Assembly: GCF_900142135.1 (NCBI RefSeq)
Contig: NZ_FQZU01000015.1
Span: 62,001-126,000, forward strand
Reading direction: 5' to 3'
DNA length: 64,000 nt
DNA from: Desulfatibacillum alkenivorans DSM 16219
GTDB taxonomy: Bacteria > Desulfobacterota > Desulfobacteria > Desulfobacterales > Desulfatibacillaceae
Shown here piece by piece: positions 26,967 through 35,544 of the stretch (position 1 is the first letter of the stretch; each line of letters opens with the position of its first letter). The notes below the pieces were generated by a model, which made no database searches, was not told where the DNA came from, and worked only from the letters and a program-made list of their open reading frames with translations. Position numbers and translations under genes: made by a program.

Positions 26967-27452
26967 TTATCCCAAGGAAGCCAGATAGGCTCTCAGGTTC
27001 TTTTTGGTTTTCTTAAGCCCCAGTTTTTTACGCAAGCTGTCTCTGTGAAACTCCACCGCCCGCTTGGATATCTTCAGCAGTTTGGCGATGTCTTTGCTTT
27101 TCACCCCCATCCTGACCAGGTTGGCCACCTCAATCTCCCGAGGCGTAAGATTGGCGTGCTGGCTTCCGATGCGCCGCATGAAAGGCGCTACGATTTCCGA
27201 TAAGTTCTGCTCAATCACGTTCACAAAGATGCTTTGATCCACGTCCAGGTTCGTGTCCTGCAGCCTGGCCACGTACACCATGACCAGGTCTTCTACGTTG
27301 GCCACTACGCGCTGTTGAAAATCCTGGGACGCCATGCGGGTTTGCTCGATAAGCGTTCGCAAAGCCTTGTTAGTCTCTTCCAACTCCCCGTTTCTTATTT
27401 CCAATTCTCGTATCTTTTTTTCCAGCGATGCAACAGTTGGCTTATCAGCCAT
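26967..27452 (-). CDS. LuxR-type helix-turn-helix regulator
   Basis: The 161-residue protein has an N-terminal coiled coil (VASLEKKIRELEIRNGELEE), a middle helical part, and a LuxR/GerE DNA-binding domain at about 98-160: LTPREIEVANLVRMGVKSKD, then IAKLLKISKRAVEFHRDSLR. There is no receiver or autoinducer domain. The same layout is seen in small PAS-linked LuxR proteins of Desulfobacterales that respond to unknown signals. The start follows AGGAGG. Confidence 0.88.
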   Translation of the reverse strand: MADKPTVASLEKKIRELEIRNGELEETNKALRTLIEQTRMASQDFQQRVVANVEDLVMVYVARLQDTNLDVDQSIFVNVIEQNLSEIVAPFMRRIGSQHANLTPREIEVANLVRMGVKSKDIAKLLKISKRAVEFHRDSLRKKLGLKKTKKNLRAYLASLG

Positions 27453-27814
27453 GGGAATTCCTCCTGGACTTGTTAAACAATATCAGCGCGTTTACCGGTC
27501 GATCTACGGGCTGGCGAACAAACATTGAAGAAACGCCGCGTATCAGAGCGCTGGAGGCAGCGCCGCTGCACGGCGGACTGAAAAAACTGGATATTTGAAC
27601 CTCTGTCATAATTTTCTAACACACGGTATATTTTCTTGTCATTTTTTTTTTGACGGAAAAATAACATCGATTACCACGGCCGGAACAGGGGCGATTCCAT
27701 AAAAAAAGCCCGGGCGCAGGACGCCCGGGCTTATTGGCATGCCGATGGATATTTCAAAAAGCGGCCGTCAGTGTAAGAAAACGGCGTTCGTGGTTTAAGC
27801 ATGCTTCTTTGTTC
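27453..27814. other. Intergenic region between LuxR and larB
   Basis: It holds the larB terminator at 27701-27732. The rest is A+T-rich near 27600-27665, consistent with the promoter region of the LuxR gene, but no firm boxes are assigned. Confidence 0.4.
27701..27732 (-). terminator. Intrinsic terminator of larB
   Basis: AAGCCCGGGCG-CAGGA-CGCCCGGGCTT is a perfect 11-bp stem. On the minus strand it is followed by a T run (the A run at 27701-27707), 82 bases after the larB stop. Confidence 0.85.
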
Positions 27815-28585
27815 TTACTTGGCGGCCTCTCCTTCCATATCCATATTGATCATGGAGGCCATGTATCCCGCGCCAAAGCCGTTGTCTATGTTTACCACCG
27901 CCACGTTGGAGGCGCAGCTGTTCAGCATGGATAACAGCGCGGTCAGGCCGCCGAAGCTGGTGCCGTACCCCACGCTGGTCGGCACGGCGATGACCGGCCT
28001 GGGAACCAGCCCCGCCACCACGCTGGGCAGGGCGCCTTCCATGCCGGCCACGACCACCAGCACCGCAGCCTGGTCCAGGATTTCCCGATGCGCGTACAAC
28101 CTATGCAGGCCCGCCACGCCCACGTCAAAGATATTGCGGACCCTGTTGCCCATAGCCCTGGCCGTCAGCACGGCTTCCATGGCCACGGGGATGTCGGAGG
28201 TTCCGGCCGAAAGCACCACAATCTCCCCCCGGCCTTTTTCCCGGATGGGGTTGGGGGCGTGCATGATCATCCGGGGCTGGGCGTGGTATTCGGCCTCGGG
28301 AAAGGCCTTTAAAACTGCATGGGCCTTTTCTTGGTCCACCCGAGTAACCAGGATCACATCGTCCTGGGCCGCCATTTTTTCCATGATCCCGCAAATCTGC
28401 TCCGCGGTCTTGCCCTGGCCGAAAATCACCTCGGGAAAGCCTTTTCTCAAGCCCCGGTGGTGATCCACATGGGCGAAGCCCAGGTCTTCGTGGGAAAAGT
28501 GGCGCAGTTTGTCCATGGCCTGCTCCACCGGAGTGTCTCCGGCGGCGACCCCATCCAGTATTTTTTTTAAAAAGTCGGGATTCAT
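27815..28585 (-). CDS. larB: Nickel-pincer cofactor biosynthesis protein LarB
   Basis: The 256-residue protein matches LarB, which carboxylates and hydrolyses nicotinic acid adenine dinucleotide on the route to the nickel-pincer nucleotide of lactate racemase and related LarA enzymes. It has the family layout: an N-terminal LGFAHVDHHRGLRKGFPEVI segment and a C-terminal AIR-carboxylase-like domain (VLSAGTSDIPVAMEA, DVGVAGLHRL, VVVAGMEGALPSVVAGLV, PTSVGYGTSFGGLTALLSML). The lengths agree with the family. No larA, larC or larE gene is nearby. Confidence 0.93.
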   Translation of the reverse strand: MNPDFLKKILDGVAAGDTPVEQAMDKLRHFSHEDLGFAHVDHHRGLRKGFPEVIFGQGKTAEQICGIMEKMAAQDDVILVTRVDQEKAHAVLKAFPEAEYHAQPRMIMHAPNPIREKGRGEIVVLSAGTSDIPVAMEAVLTARAMGNRVRNIFDVGVAGLHRLYAHREILDQAAVLVVVAGMEGALPSVVAGLVPRPVIAVPTSVGYGTSFGGLTALLSMLNSCASNVAVVNIDNGFGAGYMASMINMDMEGEAAK

Positions 28586-28798
28586 TACCTAAAGCCTATT
28601 CTATTTTTTTTCCGGGGGGTTTATGGTGCAACGTAATAATCATCACTCCACGTTAACACAAACAAACGGTTTTTGATAAGCGGTCTTTGGCCTTGGACGC
28701 AGGATTATGCTATAGAGATACCCCGTCGGGAGTCAACCGAAGTTTAACGATCGGATAAGAATAAATATGCACGATTTTTTCCATACAGGGAGCCGCCC

Positions 28799-29536
28799 AT
28801 GAAAGTTGTTGTTATAATTCCGGCCAGGTACGGGTCCACCCGGTTTGAGGCCAAGCCCCTGGCCCTGATTGCCGGCAAACCCATGATCCAAAGGGTTTAC
28901 GAACGGGCGGCTGCGGCCTCCAGCGTGACGGGCGTGGCCGTGGCCACGGACGACGAACGCATTGTCTCCGCCGTGGAAAAATTCGGCGGCCAGGCGGTCA
29001 TGACCTCGGACGCCTGCCGGTCGGGCACGGACCGGGTGTTTGAGGCCGGGCGCACTTTGGGCCTGACCGGGTCGGATATTGTGGTGAACGTCCAGGGCGA
29101 TCAGCCCGTGTTCGCCCCCGAGTGCATCGACGAGGTGACGGCCCCTTTGATCGGCGACCCCGGAACCGGCATGACCACCCTGGCCTTCGCCATCGTAAAC
29201 GAACGGGAATTGACCGATCCCAAGGACGTTAAAATGGTGTTCGACCAGGACGGCTGGGCCTTGTATTTTTCCCGGGCCACCATTCCCCACGACCGGGACG
29301 GAAACATGGAGTTCGACACTTACAAGCATTTGGGCGTGTACGCCTACACCATGGATTTTCTGGCGGAGTTCTGCTCTTTGCCGGAGGGCCATTTGGAAAA
29401 GATAGAAAAGCTGGAGCAGCTTCGGGCTTTGGAATACGGCCTGGGCATCAAGGCCGTGGTGACCGCCTATGACTCCCCCGAAGTTGACCTGCCTGAAGAC
29501 ATCGCCCGCATCGAAGCGCTTTTGAAAGACGAATAA
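28799..29536 (+). CDS. kdsB: 3-deoxy-manno-octulosonate cytidylyltransferase
   Basis: This 245-residue enzyme activates Kdo as CMP-Kdo for lipopolysaccharide inner-core synthesis in the cytosol. Diagnostic motifs are IIPARYGSTRFEAKPLALI, CRSGTDRVFEA, VNVQGDQPVFAPECID and YKHLGVYAYTMDFL. Length and motif order are normal, and it implies a Gram-negative outer membrane. GGGAG precedes the ATG. Confidence 0.97.
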   Translation: MKVVVIIPARYGSTRFEAKPLALIAGKPMIQRVYERAAAASSVTGVAVATDDERIVSAVEKFGGQAVMTSDACRSGTDRVFEAGRTLGLTGSDIVVNVQGDQPVFAPECIDEVTAPLIGDPGTGMTTLAFAIVNERELTDPKDVKMVFDQDGWALYFSRATIPHDRDGNMEFDTYKHLGVYAYTMDFLAEFCSLPEGHLEKIEKLEQLRALEYGLGIKAVVTAYDSPEVDLPEDIARIEALLKDE

Positions 29537-29578
29537 AAAAAACCGGCGGCGGATGCTTGGTTTAGCTCCCGCCGCCGG
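29535..29578. terminator. Terminator between kdsB and the coiled-coil gene
   Basis: CCGGCGGCGG (29543-29552) pairs with CCGCCGCCGG (29569-29578) across a 16-base loop. The run of As on the left gives a U run on the minus strand, so it mainly ends the minus-strand gene that stops at 29602, and it may also end kdsB. Confidence 0.7.
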
Positions 29579-29601
29579 CCTTGCAGCTTCAATGCTTTCG
29601 C

Positions 29602-30648
29602 TTAATTGCCTAAATCCTGCTCCATAAAATCGCCGTCTCCGGGCAAAGGCACGGGGACCGTGCGAGGCGGCGCGGAGGGCGCGGGTTTTTCCTCTGTGGT
29701 TGATTTTGCGGCGCCGGGCGCGGCCGGAGGAGTCGTAGCCGGGGGCTTTGCTGTGGAGGAAGTCTGAGCAGCTTTTGAGGCTTTCATTGCACTCTCTAAA
29801 GCCGTAAGTCTCTTCTCAAAATATTCCAGCTTGCGCTCCACGGATTTTTCCATTTCCGACTTGGTGGCGCCCAGGACGGCTTCCTGCTCTTTGCGCAAGG
29901 CCTGGACATCCTCCTTGAGAGTTTTGATGTCCGCGGCGGTTTTGGCGCTGTCCTTTTTGACGGCGAATACGTCCTCGGAAAAGGCGCCAAGGTCCGTCCT
30001 GAAGGTCGTCAGGGCGTCTTCCTGATCCTCCAGCTCCCGCTTGGTTGCTTCAATGGATTTGGCCAGGGCGGCGACTTTTTTGGACTGGGCCTCGTCGTCG
30101 CTTTTCAAGCCCTTTTCCAGTTTCTTGAGCTCCTCGTCCATGGCCGCCAAAACAGCGGCTTTAAAATTGTCGGTTTTCACCCGGGCGTCATGAACGGCTT
30201 TATCCGTATATTCCCGTTCTTCCTTAAGGAGCTTTTGGACTTCGCTCCGATCCACCTTGGAAGCCTGGATGCTTTTGGTGGCTTGATCCAACAGGCCTTG
30301 CACCTCGCCCGCCTGTTGGGACACCGACGCGATTTTTTCCTGCAATTCGTCTTCGGCGCCGTCCAACTCCTTCATGAGGGCTTCCACCTTTTGGTTGACG
30401 TCCTTGGTCAGGCCTTCCACCTTGACGTCGCCCTTGTCTGCGATCGTGGTCAGGCGCTGGGTGAAGTTCACCGCCATGAACGAGGCCAAAGCAACCACCA
30501 AAGCCAGCAGGATCACCCACTGGACCGTGATGCGGCGCTCCATTTTTTGAAAACGCTCTATGGTGAGCTCTTCTCCATAGATGTTTTCGAATTCCTTTTC
30601 TTCCTTGCCCAGGCCGTCGTCCTGGCCGAACCCGGTTTCAAATGGCAT
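29602..30648 (-). CDS. Membrane-anchored coiled-coil protein
   Basis: The 348-residue protein has a short acidic N terminus, one membrane helix at about 43-65 (VQWVILLALVVALASFMAV), a long coiled coil of about 220 residues rich in K, E, A and Q heptads, and a Pro/Ala-rich tail (KPPATTPPAAPGAA). The coiled coil probably lies outside the inner membrane. I do not recognise a family beyond a loose similarity to coiled-coil scaffold proteins. It lies 16 bases after guaA and is probably co-transcribed with it. AGGAGA precedes the ATG. Confidence 0.8.
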   Translation of the reverse strand: MPFETGFGQDDGLGKEEKEFENIYGEELTIERFQKMERRITVQWVILLALVVALASFMAVNFTQRLTTIADKGDVKVEGLTKDVNQKVEALMKELDGAEDELQEKIASVSQQAGEVQGLLDQATKSIQASKVDRSEVQKLLKEEREYTDKAVHDARVKTDNFKAAVLAAMDEELKKLEKGLKSDDEAQSKKVAALAKSIEATKRELEDQEDALTTFRTDLGAFSEDVFAVKKDSAKTAADIKTLKEDVQALRKEQEAVLGATKSEMEKSVERKLEYFEKRLTALESAMKASKAAQTSSTAKPPATTPPAAPGAAKSTTEEKPAPSAPPRTVPVPLPGDGDFMEQDLGN

Positions 30649-30664
30649 GGCTCGTCTCCTGGCG

Positions 30665-32194
30665 TTACTCCCATTCGATGGTGCTGGGCGGCTTGGAGCT
30701 GATGTCGTAGACCACCCGGTTGACTCCGTTTATTTCGTTGATGATTCTATTGGACATGACTGCCAGCATGTCATGGGGCAGCCTGGCCCAGTCAGCGGTC
30801 ATGGCGTCCGTGCTTGTGACCGCGCGGATGGCGATGATATTTTCGTAAGTGCGCTGATCCCCCATGACGCCTACGCTCTTGATGGGCAGCAGCACGCCGA
30901 AGGATTGCCACAGCTTGCGGTAGTAATCGTTCTTCCTGATCTCTTCTATAATCAGGGCGTCCACTTCGCGCAGGATGCTGAGCCTTTTGGCCGTGACCTC
31001 GCCGATGACGCGGATGGCCAGGCCGGGGCCGGGGAAGGGCTGCCGCCAGACCATGTCGCCGGGCAGGCCCAGCTCCTCGCCCAAAAGCCTCACTTCGTCC
31101 TTGAACAGATACTTGAGGGGCTCAATGAGCTTGAGCTTCATTTTTTTGGGCAGCCCGCCCACGTTGTGGTGGCTTTTGATCACCGCGGAAGGGCCGCCAA
31201 AGGCGGACACGGACTCGATGATGTCCGGGTACAGGGTGCCCTGGGCGAGGAATTTGGCGCCCTTGATCTTTTTGGCCTCCTCCTCGAACACGTCCATAAA
31301 GACCTTGCCGATGATCTTGCGTTTCTTTTCCGGGTCCGTAACCCCTTTAAGGCCGGACAGGAATTTGCGCGAGGCCTTGGCGTAGCGGACCTTCATGTTC
31401 AGGTTTTGGGTGAAGACCTCTTTGAGGCGGTCGGCTTCGCCTTTTCTCAAAAGGCCGTTATCCACAAATATGGGATGCAGGTTCTTGCCGATGGCCTTGT
31501 GAATGAGCACGGCCGCCACCGAGGAGTCCACGCCGCCGGACAGGCCCAGGATCACCTTGTCGTCCCCGGCGGTCTCCTTGATCTCCTCCACGGCTTCCTT
31601 CACAAAGGATTTCATGGTCCAGTTGCGTTTGCATGCGCACACGTTGAAAAGAAAATTTTTCAGCATGCGTTTGCCCTTGGGCGTGTGGGTGACTTCCGGG
31701 TGAAACTGCAGCCCGAACAGTTTTTTCTCTTTATGGGCGATGGCCGCAACCTTGGTGTTGTCCGTGGACCCGGTGATGACGAATCCCTCGGGCAGCTCCT
31801 TGATGGAATCCCCATGGCTCATCCAGCATTCCGTGGATTCGGGCACGCCTTCAAACAGGCCGGCCGCTTCTTTGGGATGGAACATGGCCAAGCCGTACTC
31901 CCGCTTGTCCGCCCTTTCCACCTTGCCGCCCTGAGTGTGCACCATGAATTGCAGGCCGTAGCAAATGCCCAGAACCGGGACGCCCAGGTTCAAGAGTTCC
32001 GGGTCGATTTTCGGGCTGTTTTCGGAATAGATGCTGGCCGGCCCGCCGGACAGAATGATGCCGTCCGGCGCCAGGGACTTGACTCTTTCCACGGTCAGGC
32101 TTGGCGGCTCTATTTGGCAGTACACCTTGTGCTCTCTCACCCGGCGGGCTATTAACTGGTTGTATTGGGATCCGAAGTCTATAATTATGATCAT
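30665..32194 (-). CDS. guaA: GMP synthase (glutamine-hydrolysing)
   Basis: The 509-residue enzyme converts XMP, ATP and glutamine to GMP. The N-terminal class I glutamine amidotransferase domain has the catalytic Cys in PVLGICYGLQFM; the ATP-pyrophosphatase domain has the P-loop LGLSGGVDSSVAAVLIHKA; the C terminus (SSKPPSTIEWE) is the dimerisation end. The start at 32194 (MIIIIDFGSQYNQ) gives the family's usual length and has GGGAG upstream; the longer open frame would add an unusual 40 residues. Confidence 0.97.
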   Translation of the reverse strand: MIIIIDFGSQYNQLIARRVREHKVYCQIEPPSLTVERVKSLAPDGIILSGGPASIYSENSPKIDPELLNLGVPVLGICYGLQFMVHTQGGKVERADKREYGLAMFHPKEAAGLFEGVPESTECWMSHGDSIKELPEGFVITGSTDNTKVAAIAHKEKKLFGLQFHPEVTHTPKGKRMLKNFLFNVCACKRNWTMKSFVKEAVEEIKETAGDDKVILGLSGGVDSSVAAVLIHKAIGKNLHPIFVDNGLLRKGEADRLKEVFTQNLNMKVRYAKASRKFLSGLKGVTDPEKKRKIIGKVFMDVFEEEAKKIKGAKFLAQGTLYPDIIESVSAFGGPSAVIKSHHNVGGLPKKMKLKLIEPLKYLFKDEVRLLGEELGLPGDMVWRQPFPGPGLAIRVIGEVTAKRLSILREVDALIIEEIRKNDYYRKLWQSFGVLLPIKSVGVMGDQRTYENIIAIRAVTSTDAMTADWARLPHDMLAVMSNRIINEINGVNRVVYDISSKPPSTIEWE

Positions 32195-32440
32195 TGAGTT
32201 TCTCCCGGTTTGATTTGTCGCACGGCTTTTGTCCGCCAGCATCCGGTTGGGTTGAAGGGTTAAGGCGTTGGGCCAAAGGCGTTTTTCTAGCCTGGGAACA
32301 TTGCTTTCGGCCATGGGGCGGTAATCCGCAAAATAAATAAATCGGCGCCGCCGCCTTTTCTTTTCTCGTGATTATGGTATAAGCCGCCGAAAAGTCAACC
32401 GCAATTTGGCCCCATGGGAAACACGGAGGAGAAAGCGCCT

Positions 32441-33205
32441 ATGACGACCGTCCAGATTTACGAAATACAAGAAGCCGGGGAAGCCCGTGAAATGGCCCGT
32501 TTGGGCGTGAATACCGTAGGCTCGGTGCTCACTTCCCGTGAAAACTGGAAACAGGACTCCCTGACGGAAGCCATGGCCGCCGCCCGGGAGGAGGGGCTTG
32601 TGACGAGCCTGATTCCCTTGTTTTCGGAACCGGAGTTGGTTCTGGAGGTTCTTGACTTTTATCAACCGGACCTGGCGCATTTTTGCGACACTCTGACAGA
32701 CTCCCAAGGCGTTCCCCTGGATTTAGCGCCCATGATTGACCTGCAAAAAAAAGTGCGCAGCGCTTTTTCCAACATAAAAATCATGCGTTCCATTCCCATA
32801 GCCCGGCCGGGCAGGGGCCATGTGGTCCCCACATTGGAGTTGGCCAGGGAGTTGGAGCCCCTGAGCGATGTTTTTTTAACGGACACCTGGCTGGGGGACG
32901 GCCAGGATAACGACCCAACGGACCCGGTCCAGGGCTACATAGGAATCACCGGCCTGATATGCGATTGGGATATAGCCGCGGAGCTTGTGAAACAATCGGG
33001 CGTTCCAGTCATTCTGGCCGGAGGGATTTCCCCGAAAAACGCCTATGAGGGCGTTTTGCGCGTACGGCCTGCAGGCGTGGATTCCTGCACCCGGACTAAC
33101 GCCGTGGATGAAAACGGCGCGCCCATCCGTTTTAAAAAAGATCCGGCCAAGGTCAAAATGCTGGTGGAGGAGACGGCCAGGGCGGACCGTAAAATCACAG
33201 GTTGA
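32441..33205 (+). CDS. Phosphoribosylanthranilate-isomerase-like TIM-barrel protein
   Basis: The 254-residue protein has a TrpF-like fold: an N-terminal TVQIYEIQEAGEAREMARLGV and a C-terminal VPVILAGGISPKN followed by GVDSCTRTN, matching the phosphate-binding end of PRA isomerases. The family's catalytic N-terminal KxCG motif is missing (QIYE here), so tryptophan synthesis is doubtful; no trp genes are nearby. GGAGGA lies 10 bases before the ATG at 32441. It may act on another phosphorylated sugar. Confidence 0.75.
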   Translation: MTTVQIYEIQEAGEAREMARLGVNTVGSVLTSRENWKQDSLTEAMAAAREEGLVTSLIPLFSEPELVLEVLDFYQPDLAHFCDTLTDSQGVPLDLAPMIDLQKKVRSAFSNIKIMRSIPIARPGRGHVVPTLELARELEPLSDVFLTDTWLGDGQDNDPTDPVQGYIGITGLICDWDIAAELVKQSGVPVILAGGISPKNAYEGVLRVRPAGVDSCTRTNAVDENGAPIRFKKDPAKVKMLVEETARADRKITG

Positions 33206-33283
33206 TGTTTGGGAAATATGTGGGGACGTTCCATACATGGAACTCAAAATATAAGGGTCGCGTCGATAGTTGGCCTCTAAGTC

Positions 33284-33312
33284 TTGACAATTGTTTTTAA
33301 TACCTTTAACTT
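33284..33312 (+). promoter_or_regulatory. Candidate sigma-70 promoter of the ihfA operon
   Basis: TTGACA (33284-33289) and TAACTT (33307-33312) are 17 bases apart. The site precedes three closely spaced genes ending with ihfA. Confidence 0.45.
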
Positions 33313-33375
33313 GCTTGGAGTCAGCCGTTGATAACGGGTGGGTCCCGAAACTAACTGGATGTAAATCATACAGCC

Positions 33376-33720
33376 ATGAACTGCATTGATGGAATCGAAG
33401 GGGTGCTGAGGTGCATTCTGAGTGAATTCCAGGAACGCTATGTAGCGGGAACCCTGGATGACTCGGATTTTATTCTAAACCTGCGCGTTGTCATAGACGG
33501 TGCGGCCAGATTCCTGGAACAGAACGAGGAGCTTGGCATTGCGCCCGCCATTTTAAAAAAGGTCATGCACCAGGCATGCAAGGAATGGTGGCTGGAATTT
33601 GCAAAAAACCAGCAGGAGGCGGCGGCGGAGGAAGACAAGGATACTCCCAGCGGAGACTCCTTGGAATATTTGGAACACTATTTTGACCATATATTTCATC
33701 ACGGCGCCTATCCGGACTAA
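33376..33720 (+). CDS. Small helical protein of unknown function
   Basis: The 114-residue acidic protein is predicted helical (GVLRCILSEFQERYVAG, ILKKVMHQACKEWWLEFAKN), with a His-rich end (HYFDHIFHHG). I recognise no family. There is only a weak ribosome-binding site. It heads a likely three-gene operon with a 60-residue protein and ihfA. Confidence 0.6.
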   Translation: MNCIDGIEGVLRCILSEFQERYVAGTLDDSDFILNLRVVIDGAARFLEQNEELGIAPAILKKVMHQACKEWWLEFAKNQQEAAAEEDKDTPSGDSLEYLEHYFDHIFHHGAYPD

Positions 33721-33748
33721 GCGCCGGATCGTTCCATGGAGGTAAGGA

Positions 33749-33931
33749 TTGCAGGACAAGGAGTTGGAGGACCTGGAAATAAAGGCCGAAATTGACGAGA
33801 TTATGGAGTCTGTCAATCAAGTCGTCCAGAGACTGGAAAAACACGGCTTGCTTAATAAAAAAGAAGATAAATCGTCAGAAACTGAGGGACGTTCAATACC
33901 GGGCGCCGGCGCCGCCACGGTTGGAGAGTAA
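33749..33931 (+). CDS. Small coiled-coil protein of unknown function (60 aa)
   Basis: The start is TTG at 33749 with a perfect GGAGG six bases upstream. The first 40 residues form an acidic amphipathic helix (ELEDLEIKAEIDEIMESVNQ), and the tail is polar and disordered. It lies 28 bases after the preceding gene and 11 before ihfA. The tight spacing supports it as a real gene. Confidence 0.55.
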   Translation: MQDKELEDLEIKAEIDEIMESVNQVVQRLEKHGLLNKKEDKSSETEGRSIPGAGAATVGE

Positions 33932-33942
33932 TTGGAGGATCT

Positions 33943-34230
33943 ATGGCGTTGACCAAGTGTGACATCGTGGAAAAGATCTATGATATGGGATTCACCAAAA
34001 AAGAATCCGTGGATGTGGTTGAGCAATTGATCGAGATTATCAAGGATTCGCTCGAACAGGGCGACGACGTGTTGATCTCCGGCTTTGGCAAATTCTGCAT
34101 CAAGCAAAAAGACCAAAGAAGGGGCCGCAACCCGGCGACCGGCAGAGACCTTATGCTGCGGGAACGCAAGGTCGTCACCTTCAAGTGCTCCGGAAAATTG
34201 CGCGATCTGATCAACGATTCCCAGGAATAA
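33943..34230 (+). CDS. ihfA: Integration host factor alpha-like DNA-bending protein
   Basis: The 95-residue protein matches the HU/IHF family: MALTKCDIVEKIYDMGFTKK, then VLISGFGKFCIKQK and RGRNPATGRDLMLRERKVVTF, with the Pro at the tip of the DNA-intercalating arm. RNPATG and the length point to IHF alpha rather than HU. IHF bends DNA and assists sigma-54 promoters, three of which occur in this window. GGAGG precedes the ATG, and a terminator follows directly. Confidence 0.93.
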   Translation: MALTKCDIVEKIYDMGFTKKESVDVVEQLIEIIKDSLEQGDDVLISGFGKFCIKQKDQRRGRNPATGRDLMLRERKVVTFKCSGKLRDLINDSQE

Positions 34231-34237
34231 AGACTGC

Positions 34238-34270
34238 GCGTCCCTTTGTCTCAAAGGGACGCGTTTTTTT
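34238..34270 (+). terminator. Intrinsic terminator of ihfA
   Basis: GCGTCCCTTTG-TCT-CAAAGGGACGC is a perfect 11-bp stem followed by G and a run of eight Ts. Confidence 0.92.
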
Positions 34271-34584
34271 TGTCCTTGGCGAAAAAACGAGCGGCCATTC
34301 GGTATATTTTTTCCTCTTCAAAGATTCCCGAATGATGCCAATGCCTTGATGCGGGATCAGAACCCGGCTCCAAGCCTTTTCTTTAGGATTTTTTCCTGAT
34401 GCGGCGGAAAATCCCCTCATCCTTTTTGTTGTGACAAACTTCTACACCCGGCCAGTATGTTCATTGGTCTTATCTGCCTAAATTCTATAATATTTATTAC
34501 CATACTACAGAGGCATCTGAGTTTAACGCCCTTCAATCTGCGCCTTTGAAAATCCGTCCTCCCCAAAACGGCCGGCCGGCAAAG
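34271..34584. other. Gene-free region
   Basis: An A+T-rich stretch (34440-34510) between convergent genes. I see no coding sequence, repeat or promoter of note. Confidence 0.4.
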
Positions 34585-35058
34585 TCAGTCCACAACAATG
34601 ACCGTGACTCCCGAAGCCCCCTGAAGCACCTTGGTGGTTACGCTGCCGGAAAAAAACTCCTTAACCCCGGACAAGCCGCGCCTGCCAAGCACCACGGTGT
34701 CGTATTTTCCTTCCTTGATTTCCTGAAGGATGTCCCGGGCGACGCCGAAACGCTGCTCCTCCACCCGGGTGGTTATGTTGTCCGGCGAAAATCCGGCGGC
34801 GATCAGGCATTTTTCCGCCTCTCCCACGTACTCCTTCATGCGTTCCCTTTTGGCGTCTTCCATGTTGCAAAAAACCTGGCTGTTTCTATTGAATAAGGGA
34901 GTGAGGGACGGACTGTCCATGCCGCAGGCGGTCGAAACCTTGGGCAGGATGGTTATGATGGCGACCTTTGCCGAGGGGTTCATGTTGTTGGCCACATACT
35001 CCAGGGCCTTTTGTGCGTTTTCCGAGTCGTCCAGGGCTATCAGAATGGAATTTGCCAT
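34585..35058 (-). CDS. Universal stress protein
   Basis: The 157-residue protein has the UspA fold: SILIALDDSENAQKALEYVA at the start and the ATP-binding signature VVLGRRGLSGVKEFFSGSV near residue 130. It binds ATP in the cytosol and helps survival under starvation or stress. The start at 35058 has AAGGAGGAG upstream. The spacing G-x2-G-x9-GS is close to the nucleotide-binding subclass. Confidence 0.9.
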   Translation of the reverse strand: MANSILIALDDSENAQKALEYVANNMNPSAKVAIITILPKVSTACGMDSPSLTPLFNRNSQVFCNMEDAKRERMKEYVGEAEKCLIAAGFSPDNITTRVEEQRFGVARDILQEIKEGKYDTVVLGRRGLSGVKEFFSGSVTTKVLQGASGVTVIVVD

Positions 35059-35544
35059 AATACTCCTCCTTTTGCGCTTAGTTCCGCCTCCGCACTTTAG
35101 TCCTTCCAAAAGGCGTTGCTCGTTAATTATGATGCAAGCTGTTCCATATGGTCAAATTAAATGTAAGCAGGAAAGCGCGGGCTGTAAAGGCGCATTTGAT
35201 CGCAATAATGATCTAAAGCGCACGATTTGGCTCGGACACCGCGTCGTAAATGCAATTAACCGCTCATATTTTTACGGTTAACGGCTGTTGGGAATTAAGC
35301 GGAGAAATCGTGCATTTCTCGAGGACGCCTTTTGGCGGTGGGGGGGATGCCGCACGGCGCGGATTCCTGTCAAAAAGGAATAAATGCTTCATGGTGAAAC
35401 AAGCCGCACAACGGCTCCCGTCAAGGATAGACGGTGATTTTGCTTAGGATTAGAGCAGGTTATTCTTTGACATCAAGGCTCCCGGTCTTATAGTAGGTAA
35501 TAGGCCGTTAGGAATTAACAAGGATTAAAGGGAAAGGAGGCGCT
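35059..35544. other. Region between two divergent universal stress genes
   Basis: It holds the plus-strand promoter at 35467-35494. Short frames in between show no family resemblance, and I reject them as genes. Confidence 0.4.
35467..35494 (+). promoter_or_regulatory. Sigma-70 promoter of the second universal stress gene
   Basis: TTGACA (35467-35472) and TATAGT (35489-35494) are 16 bases apart and about 50 bases ahead of the start codon. Confidence 0.65.

Noticed and set aside
30581-32155. A 524-residue plus-strand open frame over guaA
   Set aside because: guaA has full motifs on the minus strand; the plus-strand frame is a shadow caused by codon bias.
33530-33546. TGGCATTGCGCC as a sigma-54 site
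   Set aside because: It lacks the TTGC block at the correct distance and lies inside a gene.
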